NCBI GenBank assembly: GCA_023248735.1
Contig: JAHFDY010000002.1
Coordinates: 1 to 55,020 of the forward strand
DNA length: 55,020 bases
DNA from: Myxococcales bacterium
Lineage (GTDB): Bacteria > Myxococcota_A > Polyangia > Polyangiales > Polyangiaceae
Reading direction: 5' to 3'
How positions within the stretch are numbered: position 1 is the stretch's first letter; every line of letters starts with the position of its first letter. Positions 1-9,296 of this stretch are shown in pieces. The notes under the pieces are model-generated. The model saw nothing but the letters and a program-made list of their open reading frames with translations. It was not told the DNA's origin and did no database searches. Both the position numbers and the translations under genes were made by a program.

Positions 1-230
1 CACGGAGTAAACTCACTTGACGATGCCACGGCAACATAAGCGTTTTCAGGGGCAGCGCCGAGCGCGGCGTCGCTCGAAGCGTCGGTGACAGCGTCGCTGG
101 CCGCGTCGCCGACGATCGAGGCGTCCAAAACCGGAGCGGCGTCACCCGCATCCGCAAGACCATTGATGGTCTCGGACGAGCATGCGCAAAGCACGGCTAA
201 GAGGGCGAATGTGACTCTGGCACGTGTCAT
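1..230 (-). CDS. Lipoprotein, N-terminal part (truncated by window edge)
   Basis: The ORF track misses this because its stop lies outside the window. Reading the minus strand from the ATG at 230 gives a classic lipoprotein signal: basic start (MTRARV), hydrophobic stretch and lipobox LCAC, followed by a linker rich in Asp, Ala and Ser (DASIVGDAASDAVTDASSDAA). Such linkers are common in myxobacterial lipoproteins. About 76 residues are visible and no folded domain is reached, so function is unknown. It is divergent from the lipoprotein at 318, with 87 bases between them. Confidence 0.7.
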   Translation of the reverse strand, partial: MTRARVTFALLAVLCACSSETINGLADAGDAAPVLDASIVGDAASDAVTDASSDAALGAAPENAYVAVASSSEFTP

Positions 231-317
231 GCCCCAGTCATATCGCAGTCAGTGGCGTCGCAGCGCATCCGATAGAGGTTGGTTGCAAACGACGCCGTTC
301 CGGATTCATCTGTGCAG

Positions 318-1559
318 ATGCGTTTCCTCGCGAGAGCCATCCCGATCGCCCTCATCGTTGCGTGTAGCAACGAAATCGCGGCTATGCGCGGCGCCGACGC
401 CACGACGCCCTTTGGCGTCGACGCGAGTCCCGATGCGAGCGACGCTAACGCCGCGGGCGACGTTTCAGATGCCCGTCAAACATGCCATAACGTTCCGGTC
501 GATGCAGACGCGCGTCGCGCCGTTGTCGTCTCCCATCCGTTCGGTGCAGACGGCGGCTCGTCGGGCCGTCACGAGCTGCTCGTCCTCGAACCTTCTGGCA
601 CCCTGACTCGACCGGGTACAATTTTTGACCTTGGCGAAAAATCGTCAACAGAAGTTACATTTACACCCGACGGTGCGCTCGGATTCGTTGCGCTTGACGA
701 CGGCGCAATCGGTGCGTTCTCAATCGCGCCTGACTTTACGGTCAAGGTTGTCAATGCTCACTTTTCGGGAACCTTTCACGCGAGCCGTCTTGCGGTGTCA
801 CCCCACGGCCATAGCCTTGTTGTGGTTGACTCGAACACGACAGAAAATGGAGGCGGGCTCTATCGGCTCGCAATCGATTGCGACGGCACTCTTCATGAGC
901 AGGCCAAGATCGCTTCGATGAGCAGCGCGTTTTCTGTGGGCCTGTTTTCGACTGCACCATGGCTGCTTTTTTTGCCCGGTCGCTCCGTCGCTGATGCCGG
1001 TCCGAATGACGATCTCTTTCTCTTCGAAATTTCGGAAACCTCCGCCATTCGTCGCGGGAGCGGAATCGCGTTCTCAGACGCGGACGAAATCGTGAGCGCG
1101 ATCGCGAGCACCGAAGACGGCGCTTATGTTCTCGCCGCGGATGACAGCATCGTTGCCGGAAGTCGCGTCGCGGTGTTCGATACAAAAACATTCAGGGCGG
1201 TGAAACAACTCACCGCGGAGTACCCCTCGGCAATCGTAACGTCTCCCTACAACAACGCCGCGCTCGTCGTCAGCTCGGACACGGTGTCTAAATTGCGCAT
1301 CGTTCGTTACGATTCATCGAAGAGCGGAGGGGATTTCAATCTCGCTGGCGAGATCGCCTACACGCTCGGAAAGCCATCGCTTCCGCAGCGCGCCGTCGGT
1401 CTAAGGCGCGGAACACGTCGCGGCCGCGTGCTCGTCACAGAGGTGGCTGCTATCCGACAGGTGCAGTTTGGAGCCGATGGAACGCTTGGCGATGTGTCGA
1501 TTCTGAAGTTTGAATCGGGCGCGCAGAATATCGTCGGCAGTTTGGGCATGGTGCAGTAG
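318..1559 (+). CDS. Lipoprotein with beta-propeller-like repeats
   Basis: The predicted protein has 413 residues. The track start at 279 is rejected for the ATG at 318, because only this start gives a signal peptide ending in a lipobox (MRFLARAIPIALIVAC). A D/A-rich linker follows (DASPDASDANAAGD). The body holds repeated segments of the type 'TPDGALGFVALDDGAIGAFSI' and 'VSPHGHSLVVVDSN', the pattern of YncE/lactonase-like propellers in which each blade reports a value and a label. No catalytic residues can be named. It is probably exposed on the outer membrane. It converges with the lipoprotein at 1577 (17-base gap). The propeller assignment is inference from the repeat pattern. Confidence 0.75.
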   Translation: MRFLARAIPIALIVACSNEIAAMRGADATTPFGVDASPDASDANAAGDVSDARQTCHNVPVDADARRAVVVSHPFGADGGSSGRHELLVLEPSGTLTRPGTIFDLGEKSSTEVTFTPDGALGFVALDDGAIGAFSIAPDFTVKVVNAHFSGTFHASRLAVSPHGHSLVVVDSNTTENGGGLYRLAIDCDGTLHEQAKIASMSSAFSVGLFSTAPWLLFLPGRSVADAGPNDDLFLFEISETSAIRRGSGIAFSDADEIVSAIASTEDGAYVLAADDSIVAGSRVAVFDTKTFRAVKQLTAEYPSAIVTSPYNNAALVVSSDTVSKLRIVRYDSSKSGGDFNLAGEIAYTLGKPSLPQRAVGLRRGTRRGRVLVTEVAAIRQVQFGADGTLGDVSILKFESGAQNIVGSLGMVQ

Positions 1560-1576
1560 CGCGTTGTCCCGCGAGG

Positions 1577-2095
1577 CTACTCAAGCTGCTTCCGATTCAG
1601 AATCTTCCCATCCCGGCTCATCCCCGCCGCGCGCCATCGTGCATCTTCGTCAGGAAGTATGGGCGCGAGCGGTTGCGTGATGTCACGAACTTCCATGCGG
1701 ACAAGGCCGAACGGTGCGGCTTCAATCGTGACGCGCAGTTCCCGGCTCTCCTTCGCGCGCACGTGATCGAACGTGGCCTTGCGCTCGCCTTTGCTCAACG
1801 TGCCAGCCGTCACGTGTGTTTGAACATAGGTAAGTAACTTGTCGAATGGCAACGACGCTTCAATGAGCACTTGGTCGACGAAGCGGTGCTTGATGCGCGC
1901 CCCGCGCGGAAGGATCAAGCCAAGAGCACTGTCGCTCCCTTCAAGTAACTCGTCTGGTGCCAAATGTGCCGCCGGCTTCTGTTGTGACGCTGCGGGCGAA
2001 GGAGCCGCTTGCACAGGTGCTTTCTTGCAGCCTGCCGCAAATGCGAGCGCCACGATGACGAAAGGTCGCGCGTTCAATCGACGACCGCCGCCCAT
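1577..2095 (-). CDS. Small lipoprotein, last gene of the minor-pilin/PilY1 operon
   Basis: The ORF track begins at 2290, deep inside pilY1. The supported start is the ATG at 2095, giving 172 residues with a signal peptide and lipobox (RPFVIVALAFAAGC) and then a Lys/Ala/Pro/Gln-rich linker. It overlaps the pilY1 stop by 22 bases, so it is probably translationally coupled. The mature part has short segments such as LGLILPRGARIKHRF and LLTYVQTHV but no family I recognise. Its place directly after pilY1 suggests a role in pilus assembly or surface display, but this is context only. Confidence 0.65.
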   Translation of the reverse strand: MGGGRRLNARPFVIVALAFAAGCKKAPVQAAPSPAASQQKPAAHLAPDELLEGSDSALGLILPRGARIKHRFVDQVLIEASLPFDKLLTYVQTHVTAGTLSKGERKATFDHVRAKESRELRVTIEAAPFGLVRMEVRDITQPLAPILPDEDARWRAAGMSRDGKILNRKQLE

Positions 2096-5000
2096 GAGTC
2101 GACAAGCGTTGCCGTGTTCGGTGACGCAAGCTTCTGGGTATACGTCTGACTCGCGGCGCCGTTGCTGGACGTATTCTTGCCGCCCACTTGCGAGAAGAGC
2201 GCGTATTGGCCCGAGCTGATGTTCGACGCCTGCGTATGCTGCGCACCGGCAACGTACATATCTGAAGACGTTTGCGAAATGTCCGCGCACGAAGGGGTGA
2301 CGCTCACCGACACGCCGGGGATCACCTTGCCTGCGAGCGTCGCATCGTAGTCGCTCGGTTGAATGTAAACGGGCGGAGGATTCTGAGGGGGGTTCGGATC
2401 GGGCGGCTGCATTTTTCGAATGCCTCCCTTCGACAGATCATTCAAGTCGTCAGGAGTTGCAAAATCGCGTCCCCAAAGTCGTGCGCTTCCGCCAGAGCAG
2501 ACGTTGCCCGTGGACGGGTTTACCGCCTTGAAGGTCGCAAAATAGAAAGTGCCATCGAAGACGGCCATCGGACCCGTGACGCGTTCCCCATCGGTCAACT
2601 TTAAGTACCAATTCACAGATGCCCGCAATTTTGGTGGACTGCCCTGCGCCTTTTCCGAGAGCGAGTAGATGTAGAAGTCGTCGGTGTAGCCGAAGACTTC
2701 TTGATCGCCGGTCGCCACGTCGATGACAACGTTGCTTCCCCGATCGAGCGAGATAACAGGCGGGACCTGGATGGGTTTGCCATTCTTGAAAGCGTTAGCC
2801 GACGTATCGACCGTGTCGTTGACGGTGTCGAAAAACAGTTCGCCCGTCCACTTGGTCGGATCGGACGAACTCACATCGAACTTCCAAATCGTTCCATCGG
2901 CGTCACCGGCAAAGAACTTCTGCGCGATCGCGCCCGCGCCGGCAGGGTAGGCAGCGATCGCGCCTGACATCGGCGAGTCGAGCGCCGTATCGATCACACG
3001 ACCAGCGCTGGTGAGCGAAGGCGGCGCGTCGGCCGCGCGCATGAAGACGCGCAACACTTCACCGGTGTCAACGCGAACGATGACCATTGCGCGACCTTCA
3101 ACGGGATCGCTTGCTGTCGCCGTCGGACCCCAGCATCTCACCTTCGGGCGGTACTTGAACCCACTCGGAGGCGCTGCGTCGCTCGTCTTCGCAGCACGCG
3201 CGCATTCGGCGCCCGATGAGGGTTGCGCGCTCACCCCACCGGGCAGAATTGCGACGCCAATTTCGCGCGCGCCGAGTCCGTCTGGATCAACGTAAATCGT
3301 CGTGACGGCGGGGGTGCCAGACGCTTGCCCGAAGAAGGTTGGTTCGCCCGGTGCTGTTGTCGTGAGCTGCCAGCGGAACTGCGGTCCGGTGCCTGCTCCC
3401 ACGATCGGATCCGTCACGTCCATCGCGTAGTAGCCGCGTCCCTGCGAGCCGAATCCAGCGACAAGCATGGTGTGCCAATTCGTTGCGTTGCCGAGCGTCG
3501 CTGACGTTCGCTCCCACACCACATCTTGCACCACAGGGGATCCATCGAGCAGGAGCTGATGGCCAGCAGGGTATGTCGACAAGATGCTCGGCATCACCGA
3601 AGGAGGCAAGAACGCCCAAAGCTCATTGTTCTTCTTGGTGCTTACGGACGTATCGAACGCGTGAAGGAGTCCGTCGTTCGTCGCCGCAAAGAGCACCATC
3701 TTGCGCGTCTGCTTGAGCGCACGGAATGCCTGATACGACTCGTCGCGGATCATCGCGCTCGGCGCGCCCACAATCGCTGGCGATGCGTGAAAGACGTCCG
3801 CAAATGCGGTGTCATAACGACTCACGAACGCGGCGAAACCAGATGGCATCGGGTTGGTTGATGCCTGACCGAACGCGAAGTTGAGTGCGAGCGCCTTGCA
3901 ATCGGTGGTGCTGAGCCACGCGCTGTTGGTCAGGTTTGCGCACGAGTTCGTCAAAATCTTCAGTGCCGCGGGCGTGAGCGCGTTGATGACGGTTGATGCG
4001 CTGCCAGCATATTGTGTGCCAGAGAGTCGCTGCAGCTTGTCAGGTGGCGTCAGCGCTAAAAAGGGACGAATGGAGACCCCGGGATCGACACCCGTTTGCG
4101 GCGAAGGCAAGTCGTCTGGGAGGACCGCGATGAAGTTGCGCGGATCCCCCACGTGCGAGTTAAGATTTTTCGCGAAATCGTCACCTTTGTTCTCGTCGAT
4201 GACTGCTGGTGGCACCGAGAAGTTCCCGCCGGCGAGTTCGCACACAAGACGTTGCCGCTGCACAGTTCCCGTCCATGCCCCGCCGGGCGTTTGTTGAAAA
4301 CTCGACAAGTACATTGACGTTGCAGTGGTTGGGTTTGACGGATCCGACGAAGGATTCGAAACCTGCGGAGCGTACGTGGGCACGGTGCGCGTTGTCGTTG
4401 ATCGCCCGATCGTCGCGATGATCTCACCAAGCGCAGACTGGAGATCGCCTGCTGTGTCGGCGAAGAATGCCTTGTCGGTCCCGCCCGCGATGGCGATTTG
4501 CTGAAGCTTGCAGCACGCCGCGTATTTTGAATCGCCGCTCGAGCACGCCGTCACGCCGGCTGCCGTAAGTGCCCCATTTGAAACGAGGCTCGAGCAGTAC
4601 ACGGTCTGCGCTTGATCCTCGACGCTCGACACCGCAAACCCGATCACGAACGTCTTGACCGCGCGCCCACCACTGCCAGCCGAAAGGGCAGCGGCGGTAG
4701 TCTCCGGTTTCTCGTAAGGACATTTGCCGGGCGTCGTTCCTGCCGCCTCGCACGAGGGTCGCAAGTCGAGGTTCGGTGCGCCGTCGGTGAGCAGGATAAT
4801 GTACTGGTCACGGCAGCCGCCTTTTACATAGTCATCAGCAATTTGCGGGCCCTTGGCATCCGTCCAAAAGTAGTAACGCGCGTCTTCGAGCATGGCGGCG
4901 ATGGGCGTCGCGCCATAAGGACGGGACGCGAGAATCACGCGTTGAATCGCGGCGGACTGATCGCGCAGCTGCTGCACATCGACAGACGGGGCCGCGAAGC

Positions 5001-5877
5001 GAATCATGCGCCCTTCCCATGGCGGCGCAGCGGGGTTGCGCGCTCCGACTTCGAACGGAAGGAGCGGTGAAGGAGGCGAACAGTTCGCGGGCCATCCGTT
5101 GTAGCCCGATGCAGCGCCTTGATCCCAGGCTGGAAAGTAACTCCATTGCCCGGGAAACGGGTTGCTTGAAACGGTAGGCGGGCTTCCGGTGATGCCAACA
5201 CCCGAGCCTTCATCGCTGTCGAAGGTCATCAGCCCGAAGCGCATGATGTCCTGACCCGAATCGAGCGCGCCATCGGGCAATTGGCTGAAGTTGCACGAGT
5301 TTGCTGTGCCGTAGATGCGGTTCTCAATCGCGTTCGCCGGGAACAACTCATCGAGAGTGCCCACAGGTTGGTTGGGAACGGCTCCCGAATAGCTCCCTGG
5401 GTTGACGACACAGGCCGTCGCAAGAGACGTGCCCGTCATCGGCCGGTGATAGGGCAAGTGATACTCGTTGTCGTAGGGCAGGTTTGAACCGAGCGAATAC
5501 GTGCTCAGAAATTCGCTCACCGGCCTGCCGTTGGTGGGCGTCGTACTCGCCTGGCGGCTCATCGCAAGACAGCGATAACCATCCGAAAATTTCCCCGTAA
5601 GCGCTTCGAGCGCAACGCCCCAACGGTTCGGTGTCGTGGATGCGGCGGGGTTACACAGTGTCGTGGCGTCGACTTCCGGATCGCGACCGTCAATCAACTT
5701 TTCCATTGATCCCGACGTGTCCAGGATCAGCATGACGTTGGGTAAGGGCGGTACCACGTCGAGCTGCTGCGCGAACGCGGCCTTCTCGGCCAAGCCGAGG
5801 CCGACAAACGCGCCCATCAATGTAACTGTGCGAGCATATTTTTGCAGGTCTTCGCTACGAAGGCGTTTCATGGGCAT
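2074..5877 (-). CDS. pilY1: PilY1-type type IV pilus tip adhesin/assembly protein
   Basis: The predicted protein has 1267 residues. A signal peptide (about 1-36, ending AFA-QQ) precedes a von Willebrand factor A domain whose MIDAS motif is intact (LDTSGSM, Asp53-x-Ser-x-Ser). The C-terminal half carries the PilY1 beta-propeller signatures 'FAATNDGLLHAFD', 'ELWAFLPPSVMP', 'GRGYYAMDVTDP' and an Asp-rich loop DPDG. PilY1 sits at the pilus tip with the minor pilins, primes pilus assembly and, in other bacteria, acts as adhesin or mechanosensor. The start at 5877 is favoured over the ATG at 5871 because a GGAGG lies 9 bases before it. It overlaps the stop of the pilX-like gene. The length is typical of the family. 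Confidence 0.93.
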   Translation of the reverse strand: MPMKRLRSEDLQKYARTVTLMGAFVGLGLAEKAAFAQQLDVVPPLPNVMLILDTSGSMEKLIDGRDPEVDATTLCNPAASTTPNRWGVALEALTGKFSDGYRCLAMSRQASTTPTNGRPVSEFLSTYSLGSNLPYDNEYHLPYHRPMTGTSLATACVVNPGSYSGAVPNQPVGTLDELFPANAIENRIYGTANSCNFSQLPDGALDSGQDIMRFGLMTFDSDEGSGVGITGSPPTVSSNPFPGQWSYFPAWDQGAASGYNGWPANCSPPSPLLPFEVGARNPAAPPWEGRMIRFAAPSVDVQQLRDQSAAIQRVILASRPYGATPIAAMLEDARYYFWTDAKGPQIADDYVKGGCRDQYIILLTDGAPNLDLRPSCEAAGTTPGKCPYEKPETTAAALSAGSGGRAVKTFVIGFAVSSVEDQAQTVYCSSLVSNGALTAAGVTACSSGDSKYAACCKLQQIAIAGGTDKAFFADTAGDLQSALGEIIATIGRSTTTRTVPTYAPQVSNPSSDPSNPTTATSMYLSSFQQTPGGAWTGTVQRQRLVCELAGGNFSVPPAVIDENKGDDFAKNLNSHVGDPRNFIAVLPDDLPSPQTGVDPGVSIRPFLALTPPDKLQRLSGTQYAGSASTVINALTPAALKILTNSCANLTNSAWLSTTDCKALALNFAFGQASTNPMPSGFAAFVSRYDTAFADVFHASPAIVGAPSAMIRDESYQAFRALKQTRKMVLFAATNDGLLHAFDTSVSTKKNNELWAFLPPSVMPSILSTYPAGHQLLLDGSPVVQDVVWERTSATLGNATNWHTMLVAGFGSQGRGYYAMDVTDPIVGAGTGPQFRWQLTTTAPGEPTFFGQASGTPAVTTIYVDPDGLGAREIGVAILPGGVSAQPSSGAECARAAKTSDAAPPSGFKYRPKVRCWGPTATASDPVEGRAMVIVRVDTGEVLRVFMRAADAPPSLTSAGRVIDTALDSPMSGAIAAYPAGAGAIAQKFFAGDADGTIWKFDVSSSDPTKWTGELFFDTVNDTVDTSANAFKNGKPIQVPPVISLDRGSNVVIDVATGDQEVFGYTDDFYIYSLSEKAQGSPPKLRASVNWYLKLTDGERVTGPMAVFDGTFYFATFKAVNPSTGNVCSGGSARLWGRDFATPDDLNDLSKGGIRKMQPPDPNPPQNPPPVYIQPSDYDATLAGKVIPGVSVSVTPSCADISQTSSDMYVAGAQHTQASNISSGQYALFSQVGGKNTSSNGAASQTYTQKLASPNTATLVDSWAAVVD

Positions 5878-6512
5878 CGAACGGGCCCTCCGGTGATGCG
5901 ACCGCGTCCCATTTCGATGCCGAAGCCTCGATAGAGCGCGGTGGCCGAACTTGGGTTCGAGTGTTCTGTCAGGCCAGTCACCGTCACGGTGAATTGCATG
6001 AAGCAGAGGCCAAGGTTCAAGTCATATCCCGAGGGAGGTGCAACTTGCACGGGGTCGGTCAACTCAACGAAGAAGTCACCCTTACGCTGAATGGGGCCCA
6101 GGCTGCCAGGTGTCGTCGGGTTTGTGTAGGCGTCGAGAAAGGGTACCGACCATCGTTGTCCGATCTCAAGCGAACCCATCCGGCGGCATGCGAGCGATTG
6201 TAAACTTGCTGTACTAGGCACGCCGGCGAGCGAGAGACAGTTCCTGTCTCGCGTGTTTGGGTCGCTCATGAGGCCGAGGTAAAGCTGGGCGCGCGGACCA
6301 CTGACCTCGTTCGCGGTACCGAGCACGCCGTACTCCGTCATGAAGTGCGTTTGCGCGTTTCGTAGGTAGTTGCCGCTCGAAGCGAGTTCCTCACTTGATG
6401 CCTTGAGACCATAGAGGCCGAGCCCTGCGAGGAGCGCGAGCGTCATCGCAACGATGAAAATGACCGCACCGCGGTCACGTACTTGTCGCGCTTGCTGGGA
6501 CGTGTTGCGCAT
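5868..6512 (-). CDS. pilX: PilX-like minor pilin
   Basis: The protein has 214 residues when started at the ATG at 6512, which overlaps the pilW-like stop in TAATG; the track start at 6524 is a GTG. The N-terminus RDRGAVIFIVAMTLALLAGLG has a prepilin peptidase Gly (residue 15) and a hydrophobic helix but no Glu at mature position 5, as in the PilX/GspK group. A small loop region follows ('SSGNYLRNAQTHFMTEYGV'). PilX-type proteins are inner-membrane-processed minor pilins that form the initiation complex with PilV, PilW, FimU and PilY1. Both neighbours overlap it, so it is part of the coupled operon. Confidence 0.85.
   Translation of the reverse strand: MRNTSQQARQVRDRGAVIFIVAMTLALLAGLGLYGLKASSEELASSGNYLRNAQTHFMTEYGVLGTANEVSGPRAQLYLGLMSDPNTRDRNCLSLAGVPSTASLQSLACRRMGSLEIGQRWSVPFLDAYTNPTTPGSLGPIQRKGDFFVELTDPVQVAPPSGYDLNLGLCFMQFTVTVTGLTEHSNPSSATALYRGFGIEMGRGRITGGPVRCP
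5887..5891 (-). promoter_or_regulatory. Shine-Dalgarno of pilY1 (GGAGG)
   Basis: GGAGG on the minus strand lies inside the end of the pilX-like gene, 9 bases before the ATG at 5877 and 15 before the alternative ATG at 5871. It therefore decides for the upstream start. Confidence 0.6.
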
Positions 6513-7867
6513 TAGTAGAACCACCGGCTTTGATTCGACAAGGCGATCTCGTTGGTGAGTGTGCGGACCCGCGCGTAGCTCAGCGATCGATCACTGCACT
6601 GTGCGGCTGCGCTCGCCGTGCAATACCGATACATGAAGCGTTGGCCCGCAGGTCCCGCGGGCGTAACGGGAATCGCAACGTCGCGATCGGCCACCTGCGC
6701 GCGCGTCGCAAGACGCACTCGAACCGATCGAACGCGCTGCGGTCCAGAAGGAGGCGCAGTCGCTGGAGGCGGCGCAGATACGTCGTACGCGTACGTTCCG
6801 TTCAATGGATCATCAAAGGCAAACAGCTTATGCGATGTATTCGACGCATCCACGGGTCCGTCTTCGACCGTGAACCCAAACTTAAGATCAACCACGTACT
6901 CGCTCACGACTTGGGTCGTCGACACATCGGTTCGCCCGACGGCGTCGACCAGTTCTCTCTGGAGATAGAACTTGGAAGCGTCGGCCTTCGGTGTCATGGC
7001 TGCGACGGCAAAATCCGGAGGTGCATTGGTGATCGACCAGCGAACGATTTGTACCGGATTGATCAGCATGCCCGCGCCGTATCCCGACGCTCCACCCGTC
7101 GTTTTCGTTTGCTCGGCCGTGAGAATGCCTACACCCATCGAATTCGTCGCAATCTTGATGAACGGAACGCCGCCATTGATTCCGACCGCATCAGCCTGCG
7201 GGCAAGTGGGTGCGTATTGGTAGCGACCGCTGCTGTCTTGGATGCGCACGATAAATTGTCGAGAACTCGTCACCGGTCCCGGTTTGAACGCATTGATGAG
7301 CGGCGTTTGGTCAATGCCGGCGGCGGTCGAAATAAGTCTCCACATAGCGGGTGAGTCAGTTTGCAGAAGGATCGTTTGACAGTTGCCCGTGGTTGGCTGG
7401 ATCTCGCGAATGGGAAATTGATCAGTCGTCGTGAAGTTTCCACCAAGCTCGATGGTGTCGGGGTTTAGGCCTGCAAATGTTGACTGCGGATCAGTGGCGG
7501 CCTTGGAACCACCGACGACAAGGTGGACGCTCGCGAGGCGACGAAGCCCGACGTACTGATTCGGAATCAGGTTGTTCATCAGCTCGCCGGGCGGCTTTGC
7601 GACAGAGGGATCAGTCTGGATGTTGCCCGTGCTCATGTAGCCTGCACGCATCAGGTCCAAACTCAATTGCTCCATGGACTGGCGAGATCCGCTTTGCGCC
7701 GTCAGCGTGCGCGTCTCTTCGTGAAACGTTTCGGAAGCCGCGCGTGAGATGCCGACCACGGCGCCCGCAATGATGACGCCAGCGGTGAGCGAAGCCATCA
7801 GCTCTGTGAGCGTGAAACCGCGTTGTGAGCGAAGCGCTACTTGGGGGAGTTTGACGATCCATCTCAT
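6512..7867 (-). CDS. pilW: PilW-like minor pilin
   Basis: The protein has 451 residues. The type III signal SQRG-FTLTELMASLTAGVIIAGAVVG gives cleavage after Gly17 and Glu at mature position 5, the classic pilin signature. A long C-terminal soluble domain follows, as expected for PilW, the largest minor pilin. It contains a segment typical of this group (IQIVRW near 'INPVQIVRWSI'). It starts in an ATGA overlap with the pilV-like stop and ends in a TAATG overlap with the pilX-like start. It is larger than most PilW proteins (about 270-370 residues), so the soluble domain is enlarged. Confidence 0.85.
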   Translation of the reverse strand: MRWIVKLPQVALRSQRGFTLTELMASLTAGVIIAGAVVGISRAASETFHEETRTLTAQSGSRQSMEQLSLDLMRAGYMSTGNIQTDPSVAKPPGELMNNLIPNQYVGLRRLASVHLVVGGSKAATDPQSTFAGLNPDTIELGGNFTTTDQFPIREIQPTTGNCQTILLQTDSPAMWRLISTAAGIDQTPLINAFKPGPVTSSRQFIVRIQDSSGRYQYAPTCPQADAVGINGGVPFIKIATNSMGVGILTAEQTKTTGGASGYGAGMLINPVQIVRWSITNAPPDFAVAAMTPKADASKFYLQRELVDAVGRTDVSTTQVVSEYVVDLKFGFTVEDGPVDASNTSHKLFAFDDPLNGTYAYDVSAPPPATAPPSGPQRVRSVRVRLATRAQVADRDVAIPVTPAGPAGQRFMYRYCTASAAAQCSDRSLSYARVRTLTNEIALSNQSRWFY

Positions 7868-8451
7868 GGAAGAATGTTCTCCCGCACGGCGTCGGCGACG
7901 TAAACGAAGTGAAAGTTCTGCGGCGACTGCGTCACCGTGTCGGGAGCGGTGTTGCAGAAATCGCCGGCTGACGAACGAAGCTCATCTCGCGGCCAGTAAA
8001 CACGCACCTCGGCGCGCATCAACCGGTTCAGCTCAAGCCAATTGAGCTTCACGTGGACGCAGAACTGAGCTTGGTTCAGCTGGGTGAGCAGGAGATCGCG
8101 ACCCACGATGTCGAACGCTGGACTCACGCCTTCAGGATTCACGACGGCTGCGTAGTCGTCAGGTCGTCGCCACTTGCCGTCGACATGATCGAGCCACTTT
8201 GCGTTTGCAAGGTTGTTGCCCGTCGGGTTTGTCGCGTTCGGGAGCGTCCACTTCGTGGCGTCGCGATGAAGCCGATCCATCCATTGGCGCGCAACGGTTG
8301 AGGCGACGTCAATCTTGCGGACGTCCGCATTGTTATTCACCGCGGCGCGCTGCATGCTGATGACGCCCGCCGCTCCGATCGAAAAGAGAGACATGGCCAT
8401 CAAGATTTCGACGGCCGTGTAACCCCTTTGGTTCTTGTTGTGGATCGTCAT
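7864..8451 (-). CDS. pilV: PilV-like minor pilin
   Basis: The track extends the frame to 8715, but the true N-terminus is the ATG at 8451, giving 195 residues that begin MTIHNKNQRG-YTAVEILMAMSLFSIGAAG. Gly10 is the prepilin cleavage site and Glu lies at mature position 5. The middle contains a PilV-like 'ARQWMDRLHRDA' helix. The gap to the fimT-like stop is four bases, and its own stop overlaps the pilW-like start. PilV belongs to the pilus-tip priming complex. Confidence 0.85.
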   Translation of the reverse strand: MTIHNKNQRGYTAVEILMAMSLFSIGAAGVISMQRAAVNNNADVRKIDVASTVARQWMDRLHRDATKWTLPNATNPTGNNLANAKWLDHVDGKWRRPDDYAAVVNPEGVSPAFDIVGRDLLLTQLNQAQFCVHVKLNWLELNRLMRAEVRVYWPRDELRSSAGDFCNTAPDTVTQSPQNFHFVYVADAVRENILP

Positions 8452-8455
8452 TGGG

Positions 8456-9094
8456 TTAGAACAGTTGAATCGTTGTCGTGCCACCCGCGCTGAGTACAAC
8501 TTTCCGACGGATGCCCTCGAAGTTCGACGTTCCACTCGCGGTGCGTACGACGTCGACGGTAACCGGCGCGACGTTCTGTTGCGTGCCCGCAAAGTCGAGC
8601 GTCGTTGACAAGTAAGTACGACCCGAGGGCGCGAAGCAGATGTAGAGATGTGTGTACGCGGTTGGAGTCGTCGTGGCGAAGACCTGCAGCTTCGTCTGGA
8701 TGCCCGCGAACGCATCGGCCTGGCCGTTGAGCGTCGCCTCTGCCACTTTGCGTTTCAAGGTTGCGTTCGTCCAGTCGGTTGGATAGCGACACGCGGGTTG
8801 AGGTGTGTCCTCGCCAGCAACGCCGTTTCCGTTTGAACGCACTGATTCGTAGATCGTGAACGTGCCACGATCGTTCGTTCCGTCACTCGAGATCTCAACG
8901 AGCATCGCTGCGCCGCGGCCGACGGCCGTTGTGCGTGCGCGACGCAGGAGCTCGGACACCATCAGCGTGTCTTGGTAGGCGAGCCGATCGTCATTCGCTT
9001 TCACCATCGAAGGCACGGCAAGCGCTGCAAGAACGCCAATGAGAACAATGGTGATCATCAGTTCGATAAGCGTGTACGCCCGTGTCGCGCGCAT
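8456..9094 (-). CDS. FimT/FimU-like prepilin, first gene of the minor-pilin operon
   Basis: The protein has 212 residues from the ATG at 9094; the upstream track extension to 9349 has no support. The N-terminus is MRATRA-YTLIELMITIVLIGVLAALAVPSM, with Glu at mature position 5. The residue before the cleavage point is Ala instead of the usual Gly. The C-terminal half has the GspH/FimT-type pattern ('LLRRARTTAVGRGAAMLVEIS'). It leads the co-oriented run fimT-like, pilV-like, pilW-like, pilX-like, pilY1, lipoprotein. The promoter should lie in the 202-base gap to the divergent lipoprotein at 9297. Confidence 0.82.
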   Translation of the reverse strand: MRATRAYTLIELMITIVLIGVLAALAVPSMVKANDDRLAYQDTLMVSELLRRARTTAVGRGAAMLVEISSDGTNDRGTFTIYESVRSNGNGVAGEDTPQPACRYPTDWTNATLKRKVAEATLNGQADAFAGIQTKLQVFATTTPTAYTHLYICFAPSGRTYLSTTLDFAGTQQNVAPVTVDVVRTASGTSNFEGIRRKVVLSAGGTTTIQLF

Positions 9095-9296
9095 GAGCGG
9101 TTTCAACAGCAAGGGTTGTGCCGCGGACAGAGGGAGGGCCGCAAGGTTTTCGCACGGCAAACCGCGCGATAAGCGCATCCTCCAGGCACCGGGGTGGCGT
9201 GAAACATTGCGTACCCTGCAAAACATGCATAGCCAACGGCGCCGCAACTTCGGCCGCCACTTGCGCTGTGGTAGAGGTGCAGTCGAGGTGTTTTCG

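Noticed and set aside
6530-7354. 274-aa plus-strand ORF antisense to the pilW-like gene
   Set aside because: The minus frame has a pilin signal and overlapping junctions; the plus frame is Arg-rich and motif-free.
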